DNA of 58,132 bases from Actinomycetota bacterium (GTDB lineage Bacteria; Actinomycetota; Acidimicrobiia; Acidimicrobiales; MedAcidi-G1): assembly GCA_902634555.1 (NCBI GenBank), contig CACPKO010000005.1, positions 1 through 58,132 on the forward strand, given 5' to 3'. Made by a program: the position numbers and the translations under genes. The notes beneath the pieces are model-generated. The model saw only the letters and a program-made list of their open reading frames with translations, was not told where the DNA came from and searched no databases. This document shows, in pieces, positions 9,256 to 18,551 of the stretch (position 1 is its first letter; every line of letters begins with the position of its first letter).

Positions 9256-10845
9256 ATGGTTAGTGATATATCGTCGTTGCGACCTCAAGATTTAGATAAT
9301 CGAGATAGAGAAAAACTCTTCGCTCGCGCAGAAAGTGAACATTTTGATGTTCTTGTAATAGGTGGAGGTATCACTGGTGCAGGTGTAGCTCGTTCAGCAG
9401 CGTCGCGAGGATTATCTGTTGTTCTTGTGGAAGCGCAGGATCTTGCTTCAGGAACAAGTAGTCGTAGTTCAAAAATGATTCATGGCGGTGTTCGTTATCT
9501 TGCTCAAGGAGATGTCGGGTTAGTACGTGATGCTGCGAGAGAACGTCAAGTATTAAGAGAGATAGCACCCCATTTAACTCGTAAGACAGGATTTCTTTTA
9601 CCCACGCGTTCAGCCGCAGGTCTCGCAAAATTTCGTACAGCAATGTGGACCTTTGAAAAGCTCGGAAAGGTTCCGAAAGAGGACCATCATGAGGTTTGGG
9701 ATTTTGACGACCTTATTGAGCGGGAGCCTTTAGCTGCTACAGACGGAACTACTGGGGCTGTGCGTTACATCGAGTTTGTGACTGATGATTCGCGTTTGAC
9801 GTTAGCTAACGCCCGATCAGCCGCATCTGATGGTGCGCTTATTCTGACATACGCCCCAGCCGTCGAATTCATATTTGAGAATGAGATCGTTACTGGTGTA
9901 AAAGTAAGAAGTTCTCTTGAAGGAGAGTCTTTAGAAACGATAATTCGTGCGAAAGCAATCGTGAATGCTGCCGGTCCATGGGTTGATTCTGTTCGGTCTC
10001 TTGAAGATCCGAACGAACCAAATTATTTAAGTATCACCAAAGGCGTACACCTTGTTTTGCCACATGAACGTCTACCTCTAAATGACACCATTCTTCTAAC
10101 CGCTATTGATAAGCGAAGTATGTTTGCTGTTCCGCGAGGTAACACCACTTATCTCGGAACAACCGACACCTTTTATCCGGAAGCTGATTGGTGGCCGGGT
10201 GTAACAGAAGAAGATGTTGATTACTTGCTTGAGTCAACGAATCGTAGTTTTTTGTGTGAACCTATTAAACCAAGTGACATTGTTACTAGCTGGTCGGGTG
10301 TACGACCATTGATTTCTGAACCGGGTAAGGACCCGTCGGAAATTTCTCGACGGGATGAAATTTGGACTGGTCCAGGGAAAGTACTTACCATTGCAGGTGG
10401 AAAACTGACTGCTTACCGCTCTATGGCTGAACGAGTAGTTGATGAGGCTGCAGATTTACATGATCTTTCTGTTCAAAAAAGCACTACTGAAGAACAGCCT
10501 CTAGTTGGTGGAGATGTTGTAGTAGATGAGCGAAATCATTTGATTGATCTTTATGGTTCAGAAGCCAAAGATGTGTTAGCTGATGGTGGCGGTGTTTCAG
10601 CTGAAGTGCGTCAAGCCGTGACTCGAGAAGGCGCTATTTGCCTTGAAGATTATTGGGTTCGGCGTGTCCCTCGTGCCTTTTTTGACCTTGACGGAGGCAT
10701 TTCTGTTCTCCAAGAGGCAGCAAATGAAATGGGGGATCTTCTAGGTTGGGATGAGGCGAAGAAGAAAAAAGAAATCGCTTCTTGCGAAGAACGCCATAAT
10801 ATCGAAAATGGTTTATTTGCTTCTCAGGGAGAAACGAATGCTTGA
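9256..10845 (+). CDS. glpD: FAD-dependent glycerol-3-phosphate dehydrogenase
   Basis: A 529-residue GlpD/GlpA family flavoprotein that oxidises sn-glycerol-3-phosphate to dihydroxyacetone phosphate and passes electrons to quinone at the membrane. The dinucleotide-binding motif is VLVIGGGITGAGVARSAASRG near residues 32-52, followed by SGTSSRSSKMIHGGVRYLAQGD, which is diagnostic for the family. VTSWSGVRPLI and TIAGGKLTAYRSMAE are conserved C-terminal FAD-domain motifs, and a C-terminal GlpD-like domain is present. It is the first gene of a four-gene operon with an 8-nt overlap into the next gene. The FGGY kinase two genes on supports a glycerol or glycerophospholipid role. Confidence 0.93.
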   Translation: MVSDISSLRPQDLDNRDREKLFARAESEHFDVLVIGGGITGAGVARSAASRGLSVVLVEAQDLASGTSSRSSKMIHGGVRYLAQGDVGLVRDAARERQVLREIAPHLTRKTGFLLPTRSAAGLAKFRTAMWTFEKLGKVPKEDHHEVWDFDDLIEREPLAATDGTTGAVRYIEFVTDDSRLTLANARSAASDGALILTYAPAVEFIFENEIVTGVKVRSSLEGESLETIIRAKAIVNAAGPWVDSVRSLEDPNEPNYLSITKGVHLVLPHERLPLNDTILLTAIDKRSMFAVPRGNTTYLGTTDTFYPEADWWPGVTEEDVDYLLESTNRSFLCEPIKPSDIVTSWSGVRPLISEPGKDPSEISRRDEIWTGPGKVLTIAGGKLTAYRSMAERVVDEAADLHDLSVQKSTTEEQPLVGGDVVVDERNHLIDLYGSEAKDVLADGGGVSAEVRQAVTREGAICLEDYWVRRVPRAFFDLDGGISVLQEAANEMGDLLGWDEAKKKKEIASCEERHNIENGLFASQGETNA

Positions 10846-12247
10846 TAGTGATTTAGTCATTCAACTTGGAGAAATTGTTGGAAGCGACAGCGTGTTGACT
10901 TCTGATGAAGACGTCTCTCACCGTAAACACGATTACTGGGTTTTAAGTCATCTTCAATCTTGGGTTGATGTTTTTGAAGGGAGACCAGGTGCCGTGGTGT
11001 CTCCTCACTCTGTGGAAGAGGTCCAAGCCGTGATGCGTCTCGCAAATGAGACAGGTACTGCAGTTGTTCCTTTTGGTTTAGGAAGCGGAGTTTGTGGTGG
11101 AGTGCGGCCGGATCAGAGCACACTTTTAATTGATCTTTCTTCTATGAACCAGATTCGAGAAATTGATGCTTTCAATTTGACTGCAACATTTGATGCGGGG
11201 GTAAACGGTTTAGAGGCAGAAGAAGCTGTCGCTGAACACGGGTTAACAATCGGACACTGGCCTCAATCTATTGCATTGAGTTCTGTGGGTGGATGGGTGT
11301 CTACCCGAGCGGCTGGCCAGTTTTCTACTGCCTACGGAAATATTGAAGACATGGTTTATTCTCTTGACGCTGTGTTGCCAAATGGAGATCTTGTAACTCT
11401 CGGGAAAGCACCTCGTGCTGCTGCCGGCCCTGATCTTCGTCATCTTCTTTTAGGTGCGGAAGGGACTATGGGCATAGTTACTGGAGTGACTTTGGCGTTA
11501 CGTCAGCAGCCTGAGAAACGTCAATACCGTGTGTTTCATACGCCCTCGCTGTCTGCTGGTATTGAGGCTCAACGTCAAATTCTTCAAGCGGGATGGTTGC
11601 CGCCCGTGATGAGACAATATGACGAGAGGGAAACTCGTCGTACGTTCAAAACTTGGTCCATGGAAGGCCATGGACTTCTTCTCATGGTGCACGAAGGCCC
11701 TGAAGGCAGAGTGGAAGCTGAAGTAAATGCTATTGACGCTTTAGCAGACTCTTGCGGATTGATTCGCGGCGACGAGGAGGCCGGAATTCACTGGATGGAG
11801 AATCGTAACCATGTTCCCACATGGGATGAGCTATTTGATCGTGGTTTGGTTGTAGACACCGTTGAAGTTTCTTCCTCTTGGTCTCAAATTGAAGGTCTTT
11901 ACAACAGTGTTATTGAATCGGTGTCCAATATTCCTGGTGTGGTAGCTGTTTCTGCGCACAGTTCACATGCGTATAGAACTGGAATAAACCTCTATTTTTC
12001 ATTTGCTGCGGCCGCAGAAGATCCAATGGATCTTGAACCCATCTATCTTGACTGTTGGAAACACATAATGGAAAAGACCGCAGAATGCGGAGGAGGAATA
12101 GCTCATCATCATGGCATTGGAAGAGTTCGTAAGCCCTATCTAGTCCATGACCTCGGTGAATCGGGGTTAACTCTTCTTCGTAGCGTTAAAGACGCACTTG
12201 ACCCTAAAGGGCTTTTAAATCCGGGAAATCTTATTCCTGATGCCTGA
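10838..12247 (+). CDS. FAD-binding oxidase, alkyl-DHAP-synthase-like
   Basis: A 469-residue VAO/PCMH-fold flavoprotein. The FAD-binding half carries AVVSPHSVEEVQAVMRLA and VVPFGLGSGVCGG, then GAEGTMGIVTGVTL. The C-terminal part ends with IAHHHGIGRVRKPYL, like the HHHGxGxxR motif of alkylglycerone phosphate synthase, and DPKGLLNPGNL. The start at 10838 is chosen over an in-frame upstream one because CAGGGAG precedes this ATG and the longer form would run deep into glpD. It overlaps glpD by 8 nt and the kinase gene by 8 nt. Known family members exchange acyl for alkyl on DHAP or oxidise 2-hydroxy acids. Lying between glpD and a glycerol kinase, it probably acts on a glycerol- or DHAP-based compound, but the reaction is not established. 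Confidence 0.82.
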   Translation: MLDSDLVIQLGEIVGSDSVLTSDEDVSHRKHDYWVLSHLQSWVDVFEGRPGAVVSPHSVEEVQAVMRLANETGTAVVPFGLGSGVCGGVRPDQSTLLIDLSSMNQIREIDAFNLTATFDAGVNGLEAEEAVAEHGLTIGHWPQSIALSSVGGWVSTRAAGQFSTAYGNIEDMVYSLDAVLPNGDLVTLGKAPRAAAGPDLRHLLLGAEGTMGIVTGVTLALRQQPEKRQYRVFHTPSLSAGIEAQRQILQAGWLPPVMRQYDERETRRTFKTWSMEGHGLLLMVHEGPEGRVEAEVNAIDALADSCGLIRGDEEAGIHWMENRNHVPTWDELFDRGLVVDTVEVSSSWSQIEGLYNSVIESVSNIPGVVAVSAHSSHAYRTGINLYFSFAAAAEDPMDLEPIYLDCWKHIMEKTAECGGGIAHHHGIGRVRKPYLVHDLGESGLTLLRSVKDALDPKGLLNPGNLIPDA

Positions 12248-13673
12248 CCTCTTACTTGGTCTTGATGTTGGGACAACAAGTACTCGGTCAGTTATTTTTG
12301 ACGGTGATGGAAACACGATCGGTTCCTCACAACTCCCTTTATCTAGTAACGCTTCTGACTCCATTCATGTAGAACAGGATCTTGAACTGTTATGGGATGC
12401 TGTTGTCCTATCCACACATAACGCTCTAAAAGATGCGAAATGTAATCCAACGGACCTGTTTTCTGTTGGGGTAACTACTCAACGTTCCAGCATTGCTGTA
12501 TGGGAGAAGGACTCTGGTAAGCCGGTTGCTCCGATGGTTGTTTGGAATGATCTTCGCGGAATTAACCGATCTAATGAGTTGCGCGAAGCCGGGTATCCCG
12601 TAATGGCTATCGCTGCTGCTTCAAAACTTGAAGCAGTCATAGATGGCATTCCTGATGGCCGAGTACGAGCGTCTAATGGATCTCTTCTTTGGGGGACTTT
12701 AGATAGTTATCTTCTGTATCGGATTAGTGGCGGTGATCTTCATGTGACCGATAGGTCTTGTGCATGGTCATCGGCTTACCTTGATTTTTTCAATCCCAGT
12801 CAATGGAATGAAAATCTTATTTCATATCAAGGATTTGATATAGATTTTTTCCCTTCCCTGTGCCCTACTACTGGTCATCTTGGTTTCGCTACGTCTGATT
12901 TTTTAGGAGCAACAGTTCCAATTGGATCTGTTGTCGCTGATCAACAAGCCGGCATGTTCGCTCACGGTATAACTGATTCTGGTGGCTGGAAAGCTACCTA
13001 CGGCACTTCGGGTGTTTTGATGGTTTCAACGGGAGAAGATCCTCATTTCTCTTCTCCGTTAACTCCAATGTTGTTGAGCGGGTGGGACGATAAGACCTTG
13101 TTTGCTTCTGAAGGGATGGTGCGAAGCGCTGGGGAGATGATTCCTTGGGCAGTTTCTAGAGGAATTGCAAGTTCAATATCTGAGTTTTTTTCTTTGGTGG
13201 ACACTGTTTCTGATTCAGGTGAGCTTTTTGTTCTCCCGGCCCTGCATGGTTTAGGCACTCCTTACAACGACCCGGAAGCTGTTGTGTTAATTCAAGGGGA
13301 ATCTAGTTCTTCTTCAAAAGGAGAGCTGGCGAAAGCAATTCTTGAGGGGATCGCCTTTCGTATGAGTGAAATTGTTGAGTTATCTGTTGAGAGCCTTGGC
13401 CTTGAGTCCAATACTGTTTTACCTATTGATGGAGGGTTAAGTCGTAGTGATGCTTTCTGTCAGATTCAAGCGGATCTGCTCGGCAGACCGTTGGTTAGGC
13501 ATTCGACAGTTGAAGCTACCGTGTATGGGGCTGCAGTAGCTGGTGGCCAAGGGATTGGATCTGATGTTTGTGGATCTTCAAACCAAGGAGATATTTTTGA
13601 GCCGATTTTTACTCGGGACGAAGCAGACGAGAAACTATCTAAGTGGCAGAAACAAGTTCTGCCTGATAAGTAA
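12240..13673 (+). CDS. glpK: FGGY carbohydrate kinase, glycerol-kinase-like
   Basis: A 477-residue FGGY-family kinase. LLLGLDVGTTSTRSVIFD at the N terminus is the phosphate-1 loop; GVTTQRSSIAVWEKDSGKP near 80 matches the GlpK GITNQR region; VADQQAGMFAHG near 230 and ATYGTSGVLM follow the glycerol kinase pattern; PIDGGLSRSDAFCQIQADLLG near 400 is the adenosine loop. The predicted reaction is ATP-dependent phosphorylation of glycerol or a close relative to glycerol-3-phosphate, the substrate of the GlpD two genes upstream. At 477 residues it is a little shorter than E. coli GlpK (about 500). It overlaps the preceding gene by 8 nt and ends 13 nt before the next. Another polyol substrate is possible. 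Confidence 0.82.
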   Translation: MPDLLLGLDVGTTSTRSVIFDGDGNTIGSSQLPLSSNASDSIHVEQDLELLWDAVVLSTHNALKDAKCNPTDLFSVGVTTQRSSIAVWEKDSGKPVAPMVVWNDLRGINRSNELREAGYPVMAIAAASKLEAVIDGIPDGRVRASNGSLLWGTLDSYLLYRISGGDLHVTDRSCAWSSAYLDFFNPSQWNENLISYQGFDIDFFPSLCPTTGHLGFATSDFLGATVPIGSVVADQQAGMFAHGITDSGGWKATYGTSGVLMVSTGEDPHFSSPLTPMLLSGWDDKTLFASEGMVRSAGEMIPWAVSRGIASSISEFFSLVDTVSDSGELFVLPALHGLGTPYNDPEAVVLIQGESSSSSKGELAKAILEGIAFRMSEIVELSVESLGLESNTVLPIDGGLSRSDAFCQIQADLLGRPLVRHSTVEATVYGAAVAGGQGIGSDVCGSSNQGDIFEPIFTRDEADEKLSKWQKQVLPDK

Positions 13674-13686
13674 ATGAGGATTTTTG

Positions 13687-15423
13687 ATGAGTAGTTCTAT
13701 CCCAGCGAGTTTCTCACCAGATGATTCGGTAGTTGCTACTGGTCCACGTGGTCAACGTGCCCATCAGCAGCAATTCACTCATCTTGAGCGTTTGGCCGAA
13801 GGATTTCATGAGGTGACAGATCACGTTTGGTGTCAAGTTGGGAACGGTTTATCTAATCAAACTTTTATTGAAGGACCTGAAGGTTTGATCGTTATTGATA
13901 CTGGTGAGTCAATTGAAGAGATGAGTGCTTCACTTTCTGCGGTTCGTGAATATTGTTCGGCCCCGGTGACGGCAGTTATTTATACCCATTACCACTATTG
14001 CAGCGGAACTCAAGCTCTTTTAAATGGGCAAAACGATGACATGCCGATCTGGGGTCACTTTGGGATTGAAAAAAACCTACAAACAATGGCGACTGAGATT
14101 AGTCCGACGGGAGGTCGAGGCTTAGTTCATCAATTCTCCATGCTTTTACCAGAAGATGGTCCTGATGCAGCAGCGAGCGTTGGGTTGGGTTTGTATTACC
14201 GTCGAGCAGAGCATGCGCCTTTCACTTCAGGATTTATCGCTCCTAATCATCTAGTTTCAGAAACTACTGAAGCCACGATTGCAGGTCTTCGAGTACAAAT
14301 GGTTCCCGCTCCTTCGGACGCTGATGACAACATCACAATTTTCTTTCCGGATCTGGGTGTTTGTGTAAATAATCTGGTTTGGCCTGCTTTATTTAATGTG
14401 TTTGCTATTCGTGGTGAACCATATAGGGACCCCCGTGTCCTTATTTCAGGCTTGGATCAAATCCTGGCTATGAACCCTGAGTATCTTGTTGGTGCTCATG
14501 GGCCACCAATTGTAGGTAAAGACACTATTTCTGCGGGGGTGATTGATGCTCGCGATGCTTTGCAGTATCTCTGGGATCAAACCGTACGTGGGGTGAATCG
14601 GGGTCTTACTCAAGGAGAACTCATTGAATTTGTTCAACTTCCTGACTTTTTTGAGCGTTCCTATCTGACTCAACAAAATTATGGGTTGGTTGAGCATCAT
14701 GTGAGACAAATTCATAATGGATTAGTTGGGTGGTTTGATGGTGAAGAATCTTCACTTTTTCCTTTACCGACAGTGGAAAGATGCCAGCGCTTGATTGACG
14801 GGTTCGGGGGAAGAAAGAAAGTTTTTGAACAAGCAAAAAATGCTTTAGAAGAAAATGACCTGCGGTGGGCGCTTGAATTAGCAACCTGGCTTATTCGTAG
14901 TGAAGAAAATTCATCGGGTAGAGCCGATGGAGGGTCGGCTGAAGAGCGAGGGCTTCTTGCAGTGGTGCTCCGAGAAATTAGTCAGCGGACAACTTCAGCA
15001 AATGTGCGCGGATGGTGCCTTACCCGTGTTCTTGAGTTAGAAGAAAAAATTGATCTTTCACGGTTTAGGATTCATCGATTTGGACGCAATCAGGTTCTTA
15101 CTGGTTCTGCGGAAACTTTTATTCATAGTTTGAAAGTTTTGGTTGATCCATTAAAAACTGAAGGCTTGAATATGCATTTACGGTGGGTGATTACAGATGG
15201 GATTACCACTGGACTTTGGGTGCGGAATTGTGTGGCGATACCTACCGATGGAAGCGATGCAGATGCCGAAATCGTTTTAAGTCAAGAAGTCTTAGCTGAT
15301 CTACTTTCAGGCCGAGTCTCGTTAAGTGCGTCTATTGACGATGGAAATATTGAAATTAATGGAGATGCGGAACGAACTCGTCAACTCCTTGATTGTTTTG
15401 ATCTTCCATCTTTTCGTGACTAA
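13687..15423 (+). CDS. Alkylsulfatase-like metallo-beta-lactamase-fold protein with altered metal site
   Basis: A 578-residue protein with the layout of SdsA-type alkylsulfatases: an MBL fold (about 40-300), an alkylsulfatase dimerisation region (about 305-450) and a C-terminal SCP2-like domain (about 460-575). IVIDTGES and GAHGPP are typical MBL landmarks. The zinc motif, normally THxHxDHxGG, reads T-H101-Y-H103-Y-C105-S106-G107, so the aspartate and third histidine are replaced by Cys and Ser. Later acidic ligand positions also look changed (APSDADD, CVNNL). It may bind one metal or act on something other than sulfate esters. I chose the ATG at 13687, preceded by ATGAGG, over a TTG 3 nt earlier. 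It is the last gene of the glpD operon. Confidence 0.78.
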   Translation: MSSSIPASFSPDDSVVATGPRGQRAHQQQFTHLERLAEGFHEVTDHVWCQVGNGLSNQTFIEGPEGLIVIDTGESIEEMSASLSAVREYCSAPVTAVIYTHYHYCSGTQALLNGQNDDMPIWGHFGIEKNLQTMATEISPTGGRGLVHQFSMLLPEDGPDAAASVGLGLYYRRAEHAPFTSGFIAPNHLVSETTEATIAGLRVQMVPAPSDADDNITIFFPDLGVCVNNLVWPALFNVFAIRGEPYRDPRVLISGLDQILAMNPEYLVGAHGPPIVGKDTISAGVIDARDALQYLWDQTVRGVNRGLTQGELIEFVQLPDFFERSYLTQQNYGLVEHHVRQIHNGLVGWFDGEESSLFPLPTVERCQRLIDGFGGRKKVFEQAKNALEENDLRWALELATWLIRSEENSSGRADGGSAEERGLLAVVLREISQRTTSANVRGWCLTRVLELEEKIDLSRFRIHRFGRNQVLTGSAETFIHSLKVLVDPLKTEGLNMHLRWVITDGITTGLWVRNCVAIPTDGSDADAEIVLSQEVLADLLSGRVSLSASIDDGNIEINGDAERTRQLLDCFDLPSFRD

Positions 15424-15502
15424 AAATTTTTACTTTCCTTGGGGTTGAACCTGTAGTTTCATCTAAACTTTCAAAAGGTACTTCTTTATAGATAGGAAAA
15501 TC

Positions 15503-16108
15503 ATGACTGCTATTTCTCACCTTCCCCGGCCAATAACTCTGATTGATTTAATTCCTCGGTCGCGTCTTCGTGATGTGGTTGCAGTGTCTTCTTTTGCGCT
15601 TCTTACCGCAGGAGCAGCGCAAATATCGATACCTCTAGGGTTTACGCCAGTTCCAATCACTGGCCAAACCTTTGCAGTGCTTCTAGCAGGTGGGGTTCTC
15701 GGTTCAAAACTTGGGGCTGCTTCTCAAATGTTTTACGTGATTTTAGGAGCTTTAGGTCTTCCTTTTTACGCAGATGGTGCTGGTGGATGGGAAGTCGCAA
15801 CTGGATCAACCGCTGGTTACCTCTTTGGATTTATAGTCGCTGCGTTTCTTGTGGGGTTAATGGCCGAAAGAGGTCAGGATCGTAATCTTGTTACTTCACT
15901 CCCAGCTTTTATCGCTGGAAGCATAATTATCTACACCTTTGGTGCCCTTTGGCTTGCCTACAAACTTGACATACCTTTCACTGCAGGAGCAACCGAAGCA
16001 AGCGCTGTTGCTTATGGGGTGACACCTTTTATTGTCGGCGACATCCTTAAAGCAGCTTTAGCCGGTGTTCTTTTACCTGGGGTTTGGCGTCTGAGATCAG
16101 ATGTCTAA
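15503..16108 (+). CDS. bioY: Biotin transporter BioY
   Basis: A 201-residue hydrophobic protein with about six membrane segments. Family motifs include ISIPLGFTPVPITGQTFAVLLAGG near 42-65, LGSKLGAASQMFYVILGALGLPFYADGAGG near 66-95, GSTAGYLFGFIVAAFLVG and TPFIVGDILKAALAGVLLP near the C terminus. BioY is the substrate-binding S component of the biotin ECF transporter; it works with a shared energising module or alone. No bioM/bioN gene is nearby, so a shared ECF module elsewhere is likely. The ATG is preceded by ATAGGAAAATC. It stands between the glpD operon and a sulfatase gene and could be a single transcription unit. Confidence 0.93.
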   Translation: MTAISHLPRPITLIDLIPRSRLRDVVAVSSFALLTAGAAQISIPLGFTPVPITGQTFAVLLAGGVLGSKLGAASQMFYVILGALGLPFYADGAGGWEVATGSTAGYLFGFIVAAFLVGLMAERGQDRNLVTSLPAFIAGSIIIYTFGALWLAYKLDIPFTAGATEASAVAYGVTPFIVGDILKAALAGVLLPGVWRLRSDV

Positions 16109-16152
16109 TAGCGCCAGCGACAAAATTTTCTGATACAGCGATTCACGTTTAA

Positions 16153-17568
16153 ATGAGAAATAAACAGCCAAATCTTTTATTTATCTATGCTGATCAGCAC
16201 CGTTCTGACGTAATGGGTTGTGCGGGCAACGACATCGTCATGACACCTCATCTTGATCGGTTGGCCTCGGAAGGTGTTCGTTTTGATCAAACCTGGACTG
16301 AAAGTCCAATCTGTCAGCCAGCAAGAGCGTCAATATTAACTGGCCGCTATCCGAGCGACCATGGCGTACTCGGAAACTTTGCCGGCAACTGTCAACCTGA
16401 GTGGGATACTTTCCCTCGACGTCTTCAAGAAGCCGGATATACCACAGCCTCCATTGGTAAAACTCACTTCGATTCGTGGCCGATGAATGCCGAACCTGGT
16501 TCGCCTGCACCAACGGAGGAGTGGATTGGCAGTTTCGGATTTGACTACGTAATTGAAGAATTCGATCGTTACGTTCACGTCGGTGACTGGACTACGCCCT
16601 ACATGCAGTTCTTAGATGAGCATGGCGTTCTTGAAATGTACCGTGACATTGTTCTAGCTAATTTTCGAGGAGGTGACCGGCACTGGAAGGGTGTCACCTC
16701 TCCTCTACCACAAGAGTTAGATCTAACTTGCTTTCTCGCCGACGAAGCACAGCAGTGGATTAGTCGTCAGGCAGATGATAACCCTTGGTTTTTGCAGTTG
16801 TCGTTCGTGCAGCCCCATGTTCCGCTTATGGGTGACCCGATCTGGGCTGAATATTACGAAGGAACCATGATTGAACGTACTGCTCGAGTTGAACCGGTCC
16901 CTACAACGGATGACTGGGACACACATCTGACCTTTCTTCGCAAACATTCACATAGTGAGTTACTAACCGATGAGTTTGTATTAGTTGGCGCTCGCCAATA
17001 TTACGCAATGGTTTCACTTATCGATCAGCGGATCGGCGATCTGTTAGCTCAGTTGGAATCACTCGGACAGCTTGACAACACTTGGATCATTTACTCATCT
17101 GACCATGGTGAAATGCTTGGCGATCATGGTCTGATGGCAAAGTTGAACTTCTACCGATCATCAGTTCAGGTGCCACTGATCATTCGCCCACCTGGAGGCA
17201 CTGTTGAACGAGTTGAAACCGCTCCAGTTCAGGCTCTCGATATTGCCGCAACCTTGCTTGATGCCGGTAGCGCTTCACCTCTTGAAGATGCTTCTGCAGA
17301 GTCGCTTGTGCCTATTGTCTCCGACTCAGAATCTCCTACTCGAAATCACGTGGCGAGCATGATTCGCTTACGTCCTGACTTACCGACTTGGCAAGCCATT
17401 ACCGACGGCCACTGGCGAGCCACTTTTAATAGAGATAACGGCGAAGCCAGTGAACTCTTCAATCTCGTCGAAGACCCTGACGAAGCCAACAACCTTATAG
17501 CCGGCACTGCTCCAACAGATGTGCTCGATCACTTATCCGACGCGTTGACATCCACGCTGGAGAAATAA
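16153..17568 (+). CDS. Type I sulfatase
   Basis: A 471-residue sulfatase-family hydrolase distinct from the one at 7576-9111. The N terminus NLLFIYADQHRSDVMGCAGN carries the first metal-binding aspartate, followed by SPICQPARASILTGRYPSDHG at 51-71. C54 in the CxPxR core is the predicted formylglycine precursor, with alanine rather than serine at the fourth position. YSSDHGEMLGDHGLMAK near 315 is the second metal-binding segment. The overall plan is that of choline-sulfatase/arylsulfatase relatives; the substrate is unknown. No signal peptide is seen. It begins 44 nt after bioY without a strong Shine-Dalgarno and converges on kynA. Confidence 0.87.
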   Translation: MRNKQPNLLFIYADQHRSDVMGCAGNDIVMTPHLDRLASEGVRFDQTWTESPICQPARASILTGRYPSDHGVLGNFAGNCQPEWDTFPRRLQEAGYTTASIGKTHFDSWPMNAEPGSPAPTEEWIGSFGFDYVIEEFDRYVHVGDWTTPYMQFLDEHGVLEMYRDIVLANFRGGDRHWKGVTSPLPQELDLTCFLADEAQQWISRQADDNPWFLQLSFVQPHVPLMGDPIWAEYYEGTMIERTARVEPVPTTDDWDTHLTFLRKHSHSELLTDEFVLVGARQYYAMVSLIDQRIGDLLAQLESLGQLDNTWIIYSSDHGEMLGDHGLMAKLNFYRSSVQVPLIIRPPGGTVERVETAPVQALDIAATLLDAGSASPLEDASAESLVPIVSDSESPTRNHVASMIRLRPDLPTWQAITDGHWRATFNRDNGEASELFNLVEDPDEANNLIAGTAPTDVLDHLSDALTSTLEK

Positions 17569-17597
17569 GTTTTGACTGCTGACCAGTTTTTAATTGA

Positions 17598-18539
17598 TCA
17601 ACCCATTCGGGTGCGTAAAGACCAAAGTTCAGGGAAATACCTAAGTTCCGCGGTATGACGTAACCAGCCAACTCCGTCGGAACCTCCGGTACCTGGCTTG
17701 TATCCAATTGTTTTAGACACCAGGACAAAGTGCCGCCAACGATATTGAGATATTGCATCATCTAAATTGATTAGTGCCTCACCTAATTGATACAGACGAT
17801 TACTAGTACTCGGGTCTTGATAGATGTCAAACCATGCTTGTTCGACGCTTTCATTCGCTGGGTAAGGGGCCGCCCAGTCACGTTCAAGCATCTCTTGATC
17901 GATTTTGTGGCCTTTTCGATTTAAACATGCAATAACTTCGTCATAAAGACTGGGCGTTTCTAATGCCTCTTTAATGTGTGGCCATACGTGTGGAACGTTT
18001 TTATGAGCGCTAGCTAACTGTTTGTCTTTATTGCCTAAAACGAACTCAACATGACGATACATAAATGAAAGCTGGCCGGAAGCTTGATCTAAATAGTCGC
18101 GAAACTGATTGAAACCTTCAGCAGAAATTGTTCCAACAACATCCCAAGTTTTCAGTAGGAGCTCTACGAACTCTGTTGAACGATTAATAAGCATGAGCGC
18201 ATCATCGATTTCATCTTGTTGGATGCGGGCTTTTGCATTAAACAGTTCGAAATGAAGCCCTTTAAACAATATTTCTTTCACTTGTCCCATAACGAAAAAA
18301 CACATTTCGTCATAGGCGTCACTGCGCGGATGTTGAAGAGAAAGCAGTAAGTCGATGCTCTGATAGTTGATGTAAGGATTTGTATCGCCCGTAAAATCTA
18401 CAGTTGGTTCGCCGCCAGTCTCTAAAACTTTATCGGCACGAGTGTTATCTGTTGTTTGATCCATTGGCCGAGGTTCAATCCCTACGACCACTCCCTCTGG
18501 GTCCACAATTTTTGGTATTTGTGGTTTGAATTTTGGCAT
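17598..18539 (-). CDS. kynA: Tryptophan 2,3-dioxygenase
   Basis: A 313-residue haem dioxygenase that opens the indole ring of L-tryptophan to N-formylkynurenine. Family motifs are TNPYINYQSIDLLLSLQHP near 54-72, DEMCFFVMGQVKEILFKGLHFEL, SAEGFNQFRDYLDQASGQLS, FMYRHVEFVLGNK, and YRWRHFVLVSKTIGYKPGTGGSDG near the C terminus. That last block contains the proximal haem-ligand histidine and the substrate-binding glycine-rich loop. The length is somewhat above the bacterial norm because of an N-terminal extension of about 45 residues. It follows the formamidase gene by 12 nt and is the third gene of a reverse operon. Together the two enzymes take tryptophan to kynurenine; kynureninase is not in the window. 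Confidence 0.95.
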   Translation of the reverse strand: MPKFKPQIPKIVDPEGVVVGIEPRPMDQTTDNTRADKVLETGGEPTVDFTGDTNPYINYQSIDLLLSLQHPRSDAYDEMCFFVMGQVKEILFKGLHFELFNAKARIQQDEIDDALMLINRSTEFVELLLKTWDVVGTISAEGFNQFRDYLDQASGQLSFMYRHVEFVLGNKDKQLASAHKNVPHVWPHIKEALETPSLYDEVIACLNRKGHKIDQEMLERDWAAPYPANESVEQAWFDIYQDPSTSNRLYQLGEALINLDDAISQYRWRHFVLVSKTIGYKPGTGGSDGVGWLRHTAELRYFPELWSLRTRMG

Positions 18540-18551
18540 AAATGATTTTCC

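Noticed and set aside
10751-10837. Extended start for the AGPS-like oxidase inside glpD
   Set aside because: The extra N-terminal residues are basic and low-complexity, and the ATG at 10838 has a good Shine-Dalgarno and normal family start.
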